Part shown: piece after piece, positions 31,436 to 38,379 of the stretch | Layout of the letters: each line of letters starts with the position of its first letter | Position numbering within the stretch: the first letter of the stretch is position 1 | Origin: Cardiobacteriaceae bacterium | GTDB taxonomy: Bacteria; Pseudomonadota; Gammaproteobacteria; Cardiobacteriales; Cardiobacteriaceae | NCBI GenBank assembly: GCA_017484165.1 | Contig: JAFUTP010000012.1 | Span: forward strand, 1 to 38,379 | Reading direction: 5' to 3' | DNA: 38,379 nucleotides | Translations under genes and position numbers: made by a program | The notes under the pieces: model-generated | Told to the model about the DNA's origin: nothing | The model's input: only the letters and a program-made list of their open reading frames with translations | The model's database searches: none

Positions 31436-32845
31436 TTAGCAGCTGTAATACATTTCATATTCAAGTGGATGCACTTGTATGCGCATTCTTGCTACTTCTT
31501 CGCGTTTCAAAGCGATGTAACCGTCAATTAAATCTTGGTTGAAAACATCGCCCGCCTTCAAAAATTCGCAATCAGCTGCGAGCGCATCCAACGCTTGTTC
31601 CAAAGAAAACGCCACTTGTGGAATATTTTGCGCTTCTTCTGGCGGTAAGTCGTATAAATCCTTATCCATCGGCTCGCCAGGGTGAATTTTATTTTTAATC
31701 CCGTCTAGTGCTGCCATCAAAATTGCGGAAAACGCCAAATACGGATTAGCCGTCGAATCAGGGAAGCGCACTTCAATCCGCCGTGCTTTGGGATTAACGA
31801 TATACGGCACGCGAATGGAAGCCGAACGGTTGCGTGCGGAATAGGCAAGCATTACAGGTGCTTCAAAATGTGGGACAAGGCGGCGATAACTGTTAATCGA
31901 TGGATTGGTGAAAGCATTAAGGGCGCGGGCGTGTTTAATTATTCCTCCGATTGCATAAATAGCCATCTCGGACAAGCCGCCATAACCGTCGCCAGTAAAG
32001 AGATTTTTACCGTCCTTGGCGAGTGATAAATGCACATGCATTCCCGAACCGTTGTCGCCAACGATTGGTTTAGGCATAAATGTCGCACTTTTACCATAGC
32101 TATGTGCGACATTTAATACAACATATTTCAATTTTTGCACTTCATCGGCTTTCAAAGTTAGCGTGTTGAATTTCACGCCAATTTCGCATTGACCGCCAGT
32201 GCCGACTTCATGATGATGAACTTCGACGGGTAAGCCTACTTCTTCCAAAACTTCGCACATTTCTGCCCGTAAATCATTTAAGCCATCAACGGGCGGAACG
32301 GGGAAATAGCCACCTTTTAATGTCGGACGATGTCCGCAATTTGTGCCGTCATAGTCAGTATTTGAGCTCCAACAACCGCGTTCGGAGATGATTTCGACTT
32401 CGGTTTTGTTGATTGAGGTTTGATATTTAATGCCGTCGAAAATGAAAAATTCGTTTTCAGGTCCGATGAAAGCGGTGTCGGCGATGCCAGTGGATTTGAG
32501 ATAATTTTCGGCGCGACGGGCGAGAGAACGGGGGTCGCGAGAGTAACCCTGCATCGTGTCAGGTTCGATGATATCGCAGGAGATGACCAGAGTTTTGGCT
32601 TCGAAAAATGGGTCGATATAAGCACTTTGCGGGTCAGGTAGCAAAATCATATCCGACTCGTTGATGCCTTTCCAGCCTGCAATTGACGAGCCGTCAAACA
32701 TTTTTCCGTCTTCGAAAATATCCTCGTCAATGCTAGACGCTGGCACGCCGAGATGATGCTCTTTGCCGCGCGTGTCGGTAAAACGCAAATCAACAAAGCG
32801 AATATCTTCGTCAGAAATAAGTTTGAGTAATTCAGTAACGGTCAT
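31436..32845 (-). CDS. glnA: Glutamine synthetase, type I
   Basis: A 469-residue protein, normal for GSI-beta. Visible motifs are [17 protein letters not shown], the FIGPENEFF metal site, [28 protein letters not shown] and [12 protein letters not shown]. The adenylylation site Tyr398 lies in DLYDLPPEE, so GlnE-type control is expected. It forms glutamine from glutamate, ammonia and ATP. A sigma-54 promoter and an NtrC site lie upstream. Confidence 0.99.
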   Translation of the reverse strand: MTVTELLKLISDEDIRFVDLRFTDTRGKEHHLGVPASSIDEDIFEDGKMFDGSSIAGWKGINESDMILLPDPQSAYIDPFFEAKTLVISCDIIEPDTMQGYSRDPRSLARRAENYLKSTGIADTAFIGPENEFFIFDGIKYQTSINKTEVEIISERGCWSSNTDYDGTNCGHRPTLKGGYFPVPPVDGLNDLRAEMCEVLEEVGLPVEVHHHEVGTGGQCEIGVKFNTLTLKADEVQKLKYVVLNVAHSYGKSATFMPKPIVGDNGSGMHVHLSLAKDGKNLFTGDGYGGLSEMAIYAIGGIIKHARALNAFTNPSINSYRRLVPHFEAPVMLAYSARNRSASIRVPYIVNPKARRIEVRFPDSTANPYLAFSAILMAALDGIKNKIHPGEPMDKDLYDLPPEEAQNIPQVAFSLEQALDALAADCEFLKAGDVFNQDLIDGYIALKREEVARMRIQVHPLEYEMYYSC

Positions 32846-32892
32846 AAAAATTTCCTTGTCTTCAAATTCTGGTGTATGAGCAAAATTATTAT

Positions 32893-32908
32893 TGCAGAAA
32901 GCATGCCA
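32893..32908 (-). promoter_or_regulatory. Sigma-54 (-24/-12) promoter of glnA
   Basis: The minus strand reads TGGCATGCTTTCTGCA, matching TGGCACG-N4-TTGCA with exact GG-to-GC spacing. It lies about 50 bp upstream of the glnA start. Confidence 0.75.
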
Positions 32909-32960
32909 TTGTTAATCTTATTGATTTTTAAGTAAAAAATAGAAAGATTGAGCAAAATAA

Positions 32961-32977
32961 TGCGCTAATTTGGTGCA
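32961..32977. promoter_or_regulatory. NtrC-binding site upstream of glnA
   Basis: TGCGCTAATTTGGTGCA matches the NtrC operator at 14 of 17 positions. It is centred about 87 bp upstream of the transcription start implied by the sigma-54 promoter, a normal activator distance. Confidence 0.65.
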
Positions 32978-33025
32978 AAATTATAGCGGAAATAGGCAAA
33001 TAAATTTGTGCGAAGAGAGGAATTT

Positions 33026-33715
33026 TTAATTTTGATAATGCTTGCAAATTTCCCAAAAATAATGATGAATTTCATCGCCTGCAAGTTCGGGGTGGTAGCA
33101 AAAAGCAAACTGATTTTCAAAGCGCACAGCAGTGATTTTGCCGTCTGGAAGTTGCGATAAAACCTCCACTCCATCAGCAATTTCAACAATTTCAGGAGCG
33201 CGGATATAAATTTGTGCAAAATTTTCCGCAATATTTCCGACTTTGCCAAGGTATGAAAAACTTGCTTGCTGCCGTCCGAAGGCGTTTCTTTTTATTGTTA
33301 TCGGCAAAGTTTGCAAATTCTGCTCATATGCAGTTTGTGAAATATCATTTTTATGTTTATCCGTATTTTTTATCGAATTTGCTAAATTTTGACCTTGTGA
33401 TGATGATAAATCTGCGCTTTGATTAACGCTTGCAATTTTTTCTGCGAGCAAAATTGCACCAGCGCAGGTAGCAAGAGTCGGTAGTCCAGATTTGATTAAA
33501 TTCTGTATTGCTGAAAATAAATTAGTTTTGTGTAATAGCTTGCGTTGTGCGGTTGATTCCCCGCCAGGAAGAATTATTCCTGCCAGCTGTGCGCGAATTT
33601 TTTCTAAATCATCCAGATTACGGATTATTGTTGCACTGGTGCAGAATTTTTGCATTATTTGTAGATGTTCAATAAAAGCACCTTGCAGTGCAATAACAGC
33701 GACGGTTTTATTCAT
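33026..33715 (-). CDS. pdxT: Pyridoxal 5'-phosphate synthase glutaminase subunit PdxT, with an insertion
   Basis: A 229-residue class I glutaminase. Visible are VIALQGAFIEHL, LPGGESTAQRKLL, the nucleophile Cys84 in ATCAGAILLAEK (commonly GTCAG), KRNAFGRQQASF and the His/Glu pair in YHPELAGDE (His208, Glu210). It supplies ammonia to PdxS. Relatives are 185-200 residues long; residues about 97-133 here are an extra Ser/Asn/Lys-rich segment between the nucleophile helix and the RNAFGRQ strand. Element copy 9 starts 19 bp upstream of the ATG. Confidence 0.94.
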   Translation of the reverse strand: MNKTVAVIALQGAFIEHLQIMQKFCTSATIIRNLDDLEKIRAQLAGIILPGGESTAQRKLLHKTNLFSAIQNLIKSGLPTLATCAGAILLAEKIASVNQSADLSSSQGQNLANSIKNTDKHKNDISQTAYEQNLQTLPITIKRNAFGRQQASFSYLGKVGNIAENFAQIYIRAPEIVEIADGVEVLSQLPDGKITAVRFENQFAFCYHPELAGDEIHHYFWEICKHYQN

Positions 33716-33733
33716 TTTTGATTATCCTTATAA

Positions 33734-33849
33734 GGCATCCAAATTTATGGTTAGTCTCATTTTTTACCATTGTCATCTTGTGCGCAGCAAAGGATCTTCT
33801 GATAGAGATTTTTCGCCTATGCTCAAAATGACGAATTTTTAGACACATC
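33734..33849 (-). repeat. Dispersed hairpin element, copy 9 (inverted, more diverged)
   Basis: From GGCATCCAAATTTATGG to the end TTTTTAGACACATC, with degenerate hairpin arms. It sits between pdxS and pdxT. Confidence 0.82.
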
Positions 33850-33869
33850 AATTATTGAATGATGATAGA

Positions 33870-33903
33870 AAATCCGACTTACGGAAACTAGTAAGTCGGA
33901 TTT
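33870..33903. terminator. Bidirectional terminator after pdxS
   Basis: A 13-bp perfect stem (AAATCCGACTTAC / GTAAGTCGGATTT) with an 8-nt loop. The plus strand has a long T run after it and the minus strand a shorter TTTTC. It lies 25 bp past the pdxS stop and before pdxT. Confidence 0.8.
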
Positions 33904-33928
33904 TTTGTTTTTTTTTTTGAAAAAAATC

Positions 33929-34804
33929 TTATCTTTCAGCCATCAATATTGCAATTTCATCGGGATTTATACCGACCATCGCTTCGCCAAGTCCGCGTGA
34001 AACATCGGCGAGAAGTCGGTCATTTTGATAATCCGCAACGGCGGAAACAATAGCCGCAGCCCGTTTTGCGGGATTACCAGATTTGAAAATTCCACTTCCG
34101 ACAAAAACACCTTCTGCACCAAGCCGCATCATTAAAGCGGCATCGGCAGGAGTGGCGACACCGCCTGCGGCAAACAATACAACGGGCAATTTTCCCAACT
34201 CGCGCACCTGTTTGACAAGATAAATATCGACTTGCAAGTTTTTGGCATAGAGATAAATTTCCTCGTCGGAGAGCAATTTGACTTTGCGGATTTCAGCGTT
34301 GATTGAGCGTAAATGATCAACTGCATTGACGACATTTCCCGTGCCCGCTTCGCCTTTACTTCTAATCATTGCCGCGCCTTCACTGATACGGCGCAGAGCT
34401 TCTCCTAAATTTCTTGCACCGCATACAAATGGAGCTGTAAAAGAATTTTTATCAATATGATGCAGACTATCAGCAGGAGTTAAAACTTCTGACTCGTCGA
34501 TATAGTCAATATCCAAAGATTGCAAAATTGCCGCTTCTACGAAATGCCCGATGCGGCATTTTGCCATTACGGGAATGCTTACTGCCTGCTGGATTTCTGC
34601 GATGAGCTCGGGGTCGGACATTCTTGCTACGCCGCCAGCGGCTCTGATATCGGCAGGAATTCTCTCCAATGCCATCACCGCACTAGCTCCTGCTTGTTCG
34701 GCAATTTTTGCTTGTTCAGCATTCGTGCAATCCATAATGACACCGCCTTTGAGCATTTGGGCTAGTTCAAGGTTTCTTTGATGATTTGGATTATGTGTGG
34801 TCAT
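33929..34804 (-). CDS. pdxS: Pyridoxal 5'-phosphate synthase subunit PdxS
   Basis: A 291-residue TIM-barrel protein. Lys82 in [10 protein letters not shown] and Lys150 in [14 protein letters not shown] are the two lysines that carry substrate intermediates; [21 protein letters not shown] is the family signature. It builds PLP from ribose-5-phosphate, glyceraldehyde-3-phosphate and ammonia. I start at 34804, with GGAG 5 nt upstream; the earlier ATG (34837) would add an atypical N-terminus. Confidence 0.98.
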   Translation of the reverse strand: MTTHNPNHQRNLELAQMLKGGVIMDCTNAEQAKIAEQAGASAVMALERIPADIRAAGGVARMSDPELIAEIQQAVSIPVMAKCRIGHFVEAAILQSLDIDYIDESEVLTPADSLHHIDKNSFTAPFVCGARNLGEALRRISEGAAMIRSKGEAGTGNVVNAVDHLRSINAEIRKVKLLSDEEIYLYAKNLQVDIYLVKQVRELGKLPVVLFAAGGVATPADAALMMRLGAEGVFVGSGIFKSGNPAKRAAAIVSAVADYQNDRLLADVSRGLGEAMVGINPDEIAILMAER

Positions 34805-34919
34805 AAAATCTCCGTGTTTTTGTGGATGAAAAATCAAACACGGGCAGAATAAAAATAAGATTTTTTTTGACTATAATCAAATTATTTTTATTTCACAAGG
34901 TCAGATTATCGGAGGGAAA
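34805..34919. promoter_or_regulatory. Divergent promoter region pdxS / pdxR
   Basis: A 115-bp AT-rich gap between divergent genes. It holds TTGACTATAATC and the pdxR ribosome-binding site GGAGGG. In the PdxR family the regulator binds such a gap to control pdxST; I cannot define the operator repeats. Confidence 0.5.
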
Positions 34920-36254
34920 ATGTTTTTAACTTATCAATTTAAGGATGACGGTGAAGCGAAATATCGCCAGTTGTATTCATTTATCCGCGAAGATATTGAG
35001 CGGGGAAGATTAGCGGCAGAGGCAAAATTACCGAGCAAAAGGGCACTTGCGCGACATTTAGGAATTTCGGTTTTAACCGTAGAAAATGCCTATAGCAAGC
35101 TGGCAGCAGAAGGATATATCGCGATGTTTGAAAAACGCGGTTCTTTTGTTTTAGCACAAGGTCAGAGCAATATTGATAAATCACGCAATTTGCTACTAGA
35201 CCAGAAAAAGAAAAGAAACTCAAAGCAGGAAGAAAATCAAAAATATCAGGAAAATTTTCCATTTGCAACTTGGGCAAAATGTGCAAGAAAAAGCTTGCAA
35301 ATGGATAGAAAAGCACTTTTAACTCCAACGGATGCACAGGGTAGTTTGATTTTAAGGCAAGCGATTTCCCGTTATATTCGTAATTTTCGCGGTATAGAAG
35401 CAGAACCAGAGCAAATAATTATCGGAGCAGGAGCGCAAATTTTATACACTGCACTGGTGCAGATTTTGGGGAGAGAGAAAATTTATGCGGTGGAAAATCC
35501 CTCATATCCCAAAATTGCTGCCGCATATCGTAATCAGGGAACAAGAGTTGTCGCGATAGATATTGACAATTACGGAGTTTCTAGCCAAAAATTAAATGAA
35601 AGTATGGCGAGCGTTTTGCATATTTCTCCCAATCATCAATTTCCCTCTGGAGTGGTTATGCCGATAAATCGTCGCTATGAAATTTTGGCTTGGGCAAATA
35701 GTGGTCAGGGAAAATTTATCGTCGAAGATGATTATGACAGCGAATTTCGCTTTGACGGTGAGCCGCTAGCCTCGCTTTATAGCCTTGATAAAAGCGGAAA
35801 AGTAATTTATGCCAACACATTCAGCAAAACTTTAAGTTCAACTTTGCGGATTGCATATCTGATATTGCCAATTGAATTGCTTGAACAGTATCAGAATAGT
35901 TTTGGAATATTTTCCTGCACCGTATCTAATTTTGAACAACTGACCTTGGCAAGATTTATAAATAATGGCTATTTTGAAGAGCATATCAACCGAATGCGTA
36001 ATTTTTACCGTTTGCGTCGTGAAGAAGTTTTGTCAAAATTTCGCAATTGCCCACTTGCAGAGGAATGTGAAATAATCGAAGGGCAGGCAGGACTACATTT
36101 TGTGTTGCAATGTAAGAAAAATGCAGCAGAATTTACGGGAAAAGCCCGCGCTTATGGCTTTAATGTGCGCAATATCGCGGATTTTTATCTAGATTTGCAG
36201 GATAAGGAAAATAATCAACAAGTGCTTTTGGATTATTCAAATTTTGTGGATTAA
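34920..36254 (+). CDS. pdxR: PdxR-like MocR-type regulator (GntR HTH plus aminotransferase fold)
   Basis: A 444-residue protein. Residues 12-80 form a GntR winged helix (LPSKRALARHLGISVLTVEN, GYIAMFEKRGSFVLA). A linker follows, then a class I aminotransferase-like domain with VEDDYDSEFRF and the PLP lysine in TFSKTLSSTLR (Lys303). MocR-type PdxR senses PLP and activates pdxST. Its position divergent to pdxS supports that role. Confidence 0.92.
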   Translation: MFLTYQFKDDGEAKYRQLYSFIREDIERGRLAAEAKLPSKRALARHLGISVLTVENAYSKLAAEGYIAMFEKRGSFVLAQGQSNIDKSRNLLLDQKKKRNSKQEENQKYQENFPFATWAKCARKSLQMDRKALLTPTDAQGSLILRQAISRYIRNFRGIEAEPEQIIIGAGAQILYTALVQILGREKIYAVENPSYPKIAAAYRNQGTRVVAIDIDNYGVSSQKLNESMASVLHISPNHQFPSGVVMPINRRYEILAWANSGQGKFIVEDDYDSEFRFDGEPLASLYSLDKSGKVIYANTFSKTLSSTLRIAYLILPIELLEQYQNSFGIFSCTVSNFEQLTLARFINNGYFEEHINRMRNFYRLRREEVLSKFRNCPLAEECEIIEGQAGLHFVLQCKKNAAEFTGKARAYGFNVRNIADFYLDLQDKENNQQVLLDYSNFVD

Positions 36255-36379
36255 AACTATTTTTGCTGAATATTTAATCCACATAAATAATAAATATATC
36301 TTGCCAAACAAAAATTAAATTTTTTAAGAAAATTTGGAAAACTTATAACTATTTATATGGAATATTTAAGGAAAGAACA

Positions 36380-37285
36380 ATGCGAAAAATAGCAGTTTTA
36401 ATTGATGCCGATAATACTAGTTCGGAACTTGCCAAGGAATTATTTGCGGAAATTGCCAAATATGGCACGGCATCGGTGAAAAGAATTTACGGTGATTGGA
36501 CGGTAAATCCCCAAGGTTGGCGGGATAAATTGCTGGATTTTGCGATTACACCTGTTCAGCAATTTGCATATACGAAGGGTAAAAATGCTACCGATATGCA
36601 GCTGATTATCGATGCAATGGATTTACTTTATAGTAATACCTTTGATGCTTTTTGTTTGGTCTCTTCCGATAGTGATTTTACCCCTATTGCTACTAGATTA
36701 AGGCAATCTGGTAAGCTTGTTTATGGCTTTGGAAAGACTTCTACTCCGAAAAGTTTCATTAACGCTGTTGATCAATTTATTTACCTTGAAAATTTAATTA
36801 ACAAGCCTAAAACAGATAATATTCAAGCCTTGAATAAAGACTTAAAGGTTATAAATTTAAGCAAAAATACTCCGATAGAACAGATTATCTATACAGCGAT
36901 AAAATCAAGCTATGACGACAATGGTTGGGCAACTTTAACCAATGTTAATCGTTATATTCGCAACATAAAACCTGATTATGATTCTAGAACTTATGGTTTT
37001 TCGCAATTCAAAAAGCATTTGCAATCATTAGGAAATATTCAAATTAAGCTGATTAAAGACCGAGCTTATTGTCGAAAAATACCTTTTGGCGCAATTGTAA
37101 AAATATTAGCCGATATTTTGCAGAATAATAATAACCATCAAGTTGTAATAAATAAAATTGAAAAAGAAGTGCAGGGAAAATGGAATTGGAAAGAATATGG
37201 CTTTGAAAATTTCCGTGATTTGCTCGAAAAAATAACTATTATTGAATTTTTAGACGAAAATACAATTAAATTAAAAGATGCTTGA
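36380..37285 (+). CDS. NYN-domain protein with LOTUS/OST-HTH domain
   Basis: A 301-residue protein. Residues 1-140 are a NYN (PIN-like) domain with acidic residues in AVLIDADNTS, KNATDMQLIIDAMD and LVSSDSDFTPIATRLR. Residues about 165-235 (EQIIYTAIKSSYDDNGWATL, TYGFSQFKKHLQSLG) form an OST-HTH/LOTUS RNA-binding module, and a second similar unit (YGFENFRDLLEKI) may follow. The architecture suggests an RNA-processing nuclease; bacterial members are poorly studied. It stands alone, 125 bp after pdxR. Confidence 0.88.
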   Translation: MRKIAVLIDADNTSSELAKELFAEIAKYGTASVKRIYGDWTVNPQGWRDKLLDFAITPVQQFAYTKGKNATDMQLIIDAMDLLYSNTFDAFCLVSSDSDFTPIATRLRQSGKLVYGFGKTSTPKSFINAVDQFIYLENLINKPKTDNIQALNKDLKVINLSKNTPIEQIIYTAIKSSYDDNGWATLTNVNRYIRNIKPDYDSRTYGFSQFKKHLQSLGNIQIKLIKDRAYCRKIPFGAIVKILADILQNNNNHQVVINKIEKEVQGKWNWKEYGFENFRDLLEKITIIEFLDENTIKLKDA

Positions 37286-37321
37286 TTGTATTTTCTTGTA
37301 ATTTATTTTAAGGAATATGTT

Positions 37322-37693
37322 ATGTTCAAAAAATTGCTATTTTTCTTTTTATCATTCTTTATTACGAATATTTTATCTGCTGAAAATAATACAAACGGTG
37401 TAATTACCAAAGAACAAAGATGCCAAATCGCAGAAAATAATTTAAGAATTTTGTCGGATATTTCCAAACCGATTTACCGTCGAGATATTAACGGTAATCG
37501 TGTTGAAATGACTTATGCGGAAATATTAAAAGAGCGGCAAGAGAGTGAAAATTTAATCAAAACAGTATGTAATTCTAATAATGTAAATTATCAACAAGAG
37601 ACCAGAAATTTTGGCGCAACACTAATAAATCGAGCACAACTTGCTACTCCAAAAGATAGCATAACAGTGGTAACTCTTATCGCCATAAATTAG
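37322..37693 (+). CDS. Small exported protein of unknown function
   Basis: A 123-residue protein from the ATG at 37322 (AAGGAA upstream). A signal peptide is clear: MFKKLLFFFLSFFITNILSA, cleaved near AENN. The mature part contains QRCQIAENNLRILSD, DINGNRVEMTYAEILKER and LIKTVCNSNN, with two Cys that could pair. Similar short Cys-flanked segments are seen in small periplasmic proteins, but I cannot name the family. Its position just before an immunity-like gene may be chance. Confidence 0.6.
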   Translation: MFKKLLFFFLSFFITNILSAENNTNGVITKEQRCQIAENNLRILSDISKPIYRRDINGNRVEMTYAEILKERQESENLIKTVCNSNNVNYQQETRNFGATLINRAQLATPKDSITVVTLIAIN

Positions 37694-37737
37694 ATACTTC
37701 TGGTAGGCATAATTTGATTGTCAAGTAGGAGTAAAAA

Positions 37738-38379
37738 ATGCAAAAACTTGTTGATTTTCAAGAAAGAATATTAGGCATTGGAACAGTATTTCGCTTGCCA
37801 GCTGTTTATCCTTATGAAGATATAGTTGATTTTATGTTGACAGATGTAGACGGAGAATTGCAACTTTGTGTATCTTCTGGATATAAAAAAGGAGCAATAA
37901 GACAAGTCCTTTCAAAAGAGGCTTATGCTAAAAATGAATACGCTATTAGCACAAAATGGATTATAGAAAATTGGAATAAATGGATTTATCTTTATTGCAA
38001 AGCACAAGAGGTATTTATTTTGCCCAAAGGGTATAAAATTCCAAGCTTGATACAACAGTCAAATATTGCGAAATATCAAAGGCAAAAAAATCTACTAAAA
38101 TATAATCATAAAGTTATGTTTTATGGTAAAATTTTCCGCTTTTCAGCCAAAGAACCATATGAGGAAATTGTCGATTTTATGTTATTAGATAATACTTATA
38201 CAATGGAATTGTTAGTATTATCTGGAAAACATTGCGGAAAAATAGTTTTTGTTTTTCCAAAACAAGCAGAATTTAAAGGTGGTATATGTGGAATTAAAAC
38301 CAGCTGGATAATTAAAAATTGGCGAAAGATTTATCCAGATTGTGCAGCAAGAGATGTATTTGTTTTGCGCAAGAACTAT
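37738..38379 (+). CDS. Two-repeat immunity protein (Imm45-like), C-terminus beyond the window
   Basis: An open frame from the ATG at 37738 (GTAGGAG box upstream) to the window end, 214 residues without a stop. It consists of two tandem units of about 115 residues: PYEDIVDFML (25-34) recurs as PYEEIVDFML (140-149), and STKWIIENWNKW recurs as KTSWIIKNWRKIYP. The pattern of FRLPA..PYE..VDFML, SGY, IS..WIIENW..WIY..C resembles the Imm45 family that neutralises polymorphic toxins. No toxin gene lies in the window. The name is from pattern memory only. Confidence 0.6.
   Translation, partial: MQKLVDFQERILGIGTVFRLPAVYPYEDIVDFMLTDVDGELQLCVSSGYKKGAIRQVLSKEAYAKNEYAISTKWIIENWNKWIYLYCKAQEVFILPKGYKIPSLIQQSNIAKYQRQKNLLKYNHKVMFYGKIFRFSAKEPYEEIVDFMLLDNTYTMELLVLSGKHCGKIVFVFPKQAEFKGGICGIKTSWIIKNWRKIYPDCAARDVFVLRKNY

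Noticed and set aside
979-33849. The nine dispersed hairpin copies as CRISPR repeats or rho-independent terminators only
   Set aside because: They are kilobases apart, in both orientations and far longer than repeats. They share terminal inverted repeats, so a mobile element family explains them better, although some may also end transcripts.
1-38379. tRNA, rRNA, riboswitch and origin signals
   Set aside because: I looked for T-loop GTTCGA patterns, long GC-rich RNA genes and DnaA-box clusters while reading and saw none that could be supported. No covariance search was possible.

Overview
The window looks like chromosome of an AT-rich Gammaproteobacterium. The evidence is the core order hfq-hflX-hflK-hflC-yjeT(DUF2065), the 188-residue Pseudomonas/Neisseria-type Dcd, an adenylylatable class I glutamine synthetase next to ntrB-ntrC, and the PdxS/PdxT/PdxR vitamin B6 route. 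My best guess is a Cardiobacteriaceae-like organism; this is an inference from gene content and base composition only.

Left accessory region (1-13.7 kb): a truncated AAA-ATPase-like gene, then the remains of what was probably a type III CRISPR-Cas locus. It holds one solitary repeat, two different cas2 genes either side of a frameshifted cas1, a divergent csx16 (putative ring nuclease), and a translationally coupled start of a lost gene. No effector gene is present. Next come a frameshifted orphan Phd/YefM antitoxin and a HigBA/RelE-type module whose toxin looks frameshifted. A trimeric autotransporter adhesin follows its TpgA-like lipoprotein. The adhesin's best-placed start is an AUA codon. 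A FitAB-type toxin-antitoxin pair, a RhuM-family gene and a DUF4143 ATPase complete the block.

Core region 1 (13.8-19.4 kb, minus strand): a small outer-membrane barrel protein and the hfq-hflX-hflK-hflC-yjeT cluster. Region 2 (19.4-27.7 kb, plus strand): a tight run of HAD phosphatase, HX5D acyltransferase with membrane segments, PAP2/IPC-synthase-like enzyme, RPH-like dikinase (ATP-grasp plus phosphohistidine domain, no PEP barrel), alr and dcd. It ends at a clear terminator and is followed by gpsA. The first four genes look like an uncharacterised lipid or phosphotransfer pathway, the best candidate here for something undescribed. Region 3 (27.8-33 kb): an unknown membrane-anchored protein, then ntrC, ntrB and glnA on the minus strand, with a sigma-54 promoter and NtrC sites visible. 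Region 4 (33-38.4 kb): pdxT and pdxS, a divergent MocR-type PdxR, a NYN-LOTUS protein, a small exported protein and a two-repeat Imm45-like protein running off the right edge.

A dispersed hairpin element of about 120 bp (MITE-like, short terminal inverted repeats, often flanked by TA) occurs nine times. Several copies lie within 2-35 bp of a start or stop codon. One separates NtrC sites from ntrB, one sits at the cas2 start codon and one parts pdxS from pdxT. No tRNA or rRNA gene was seen.
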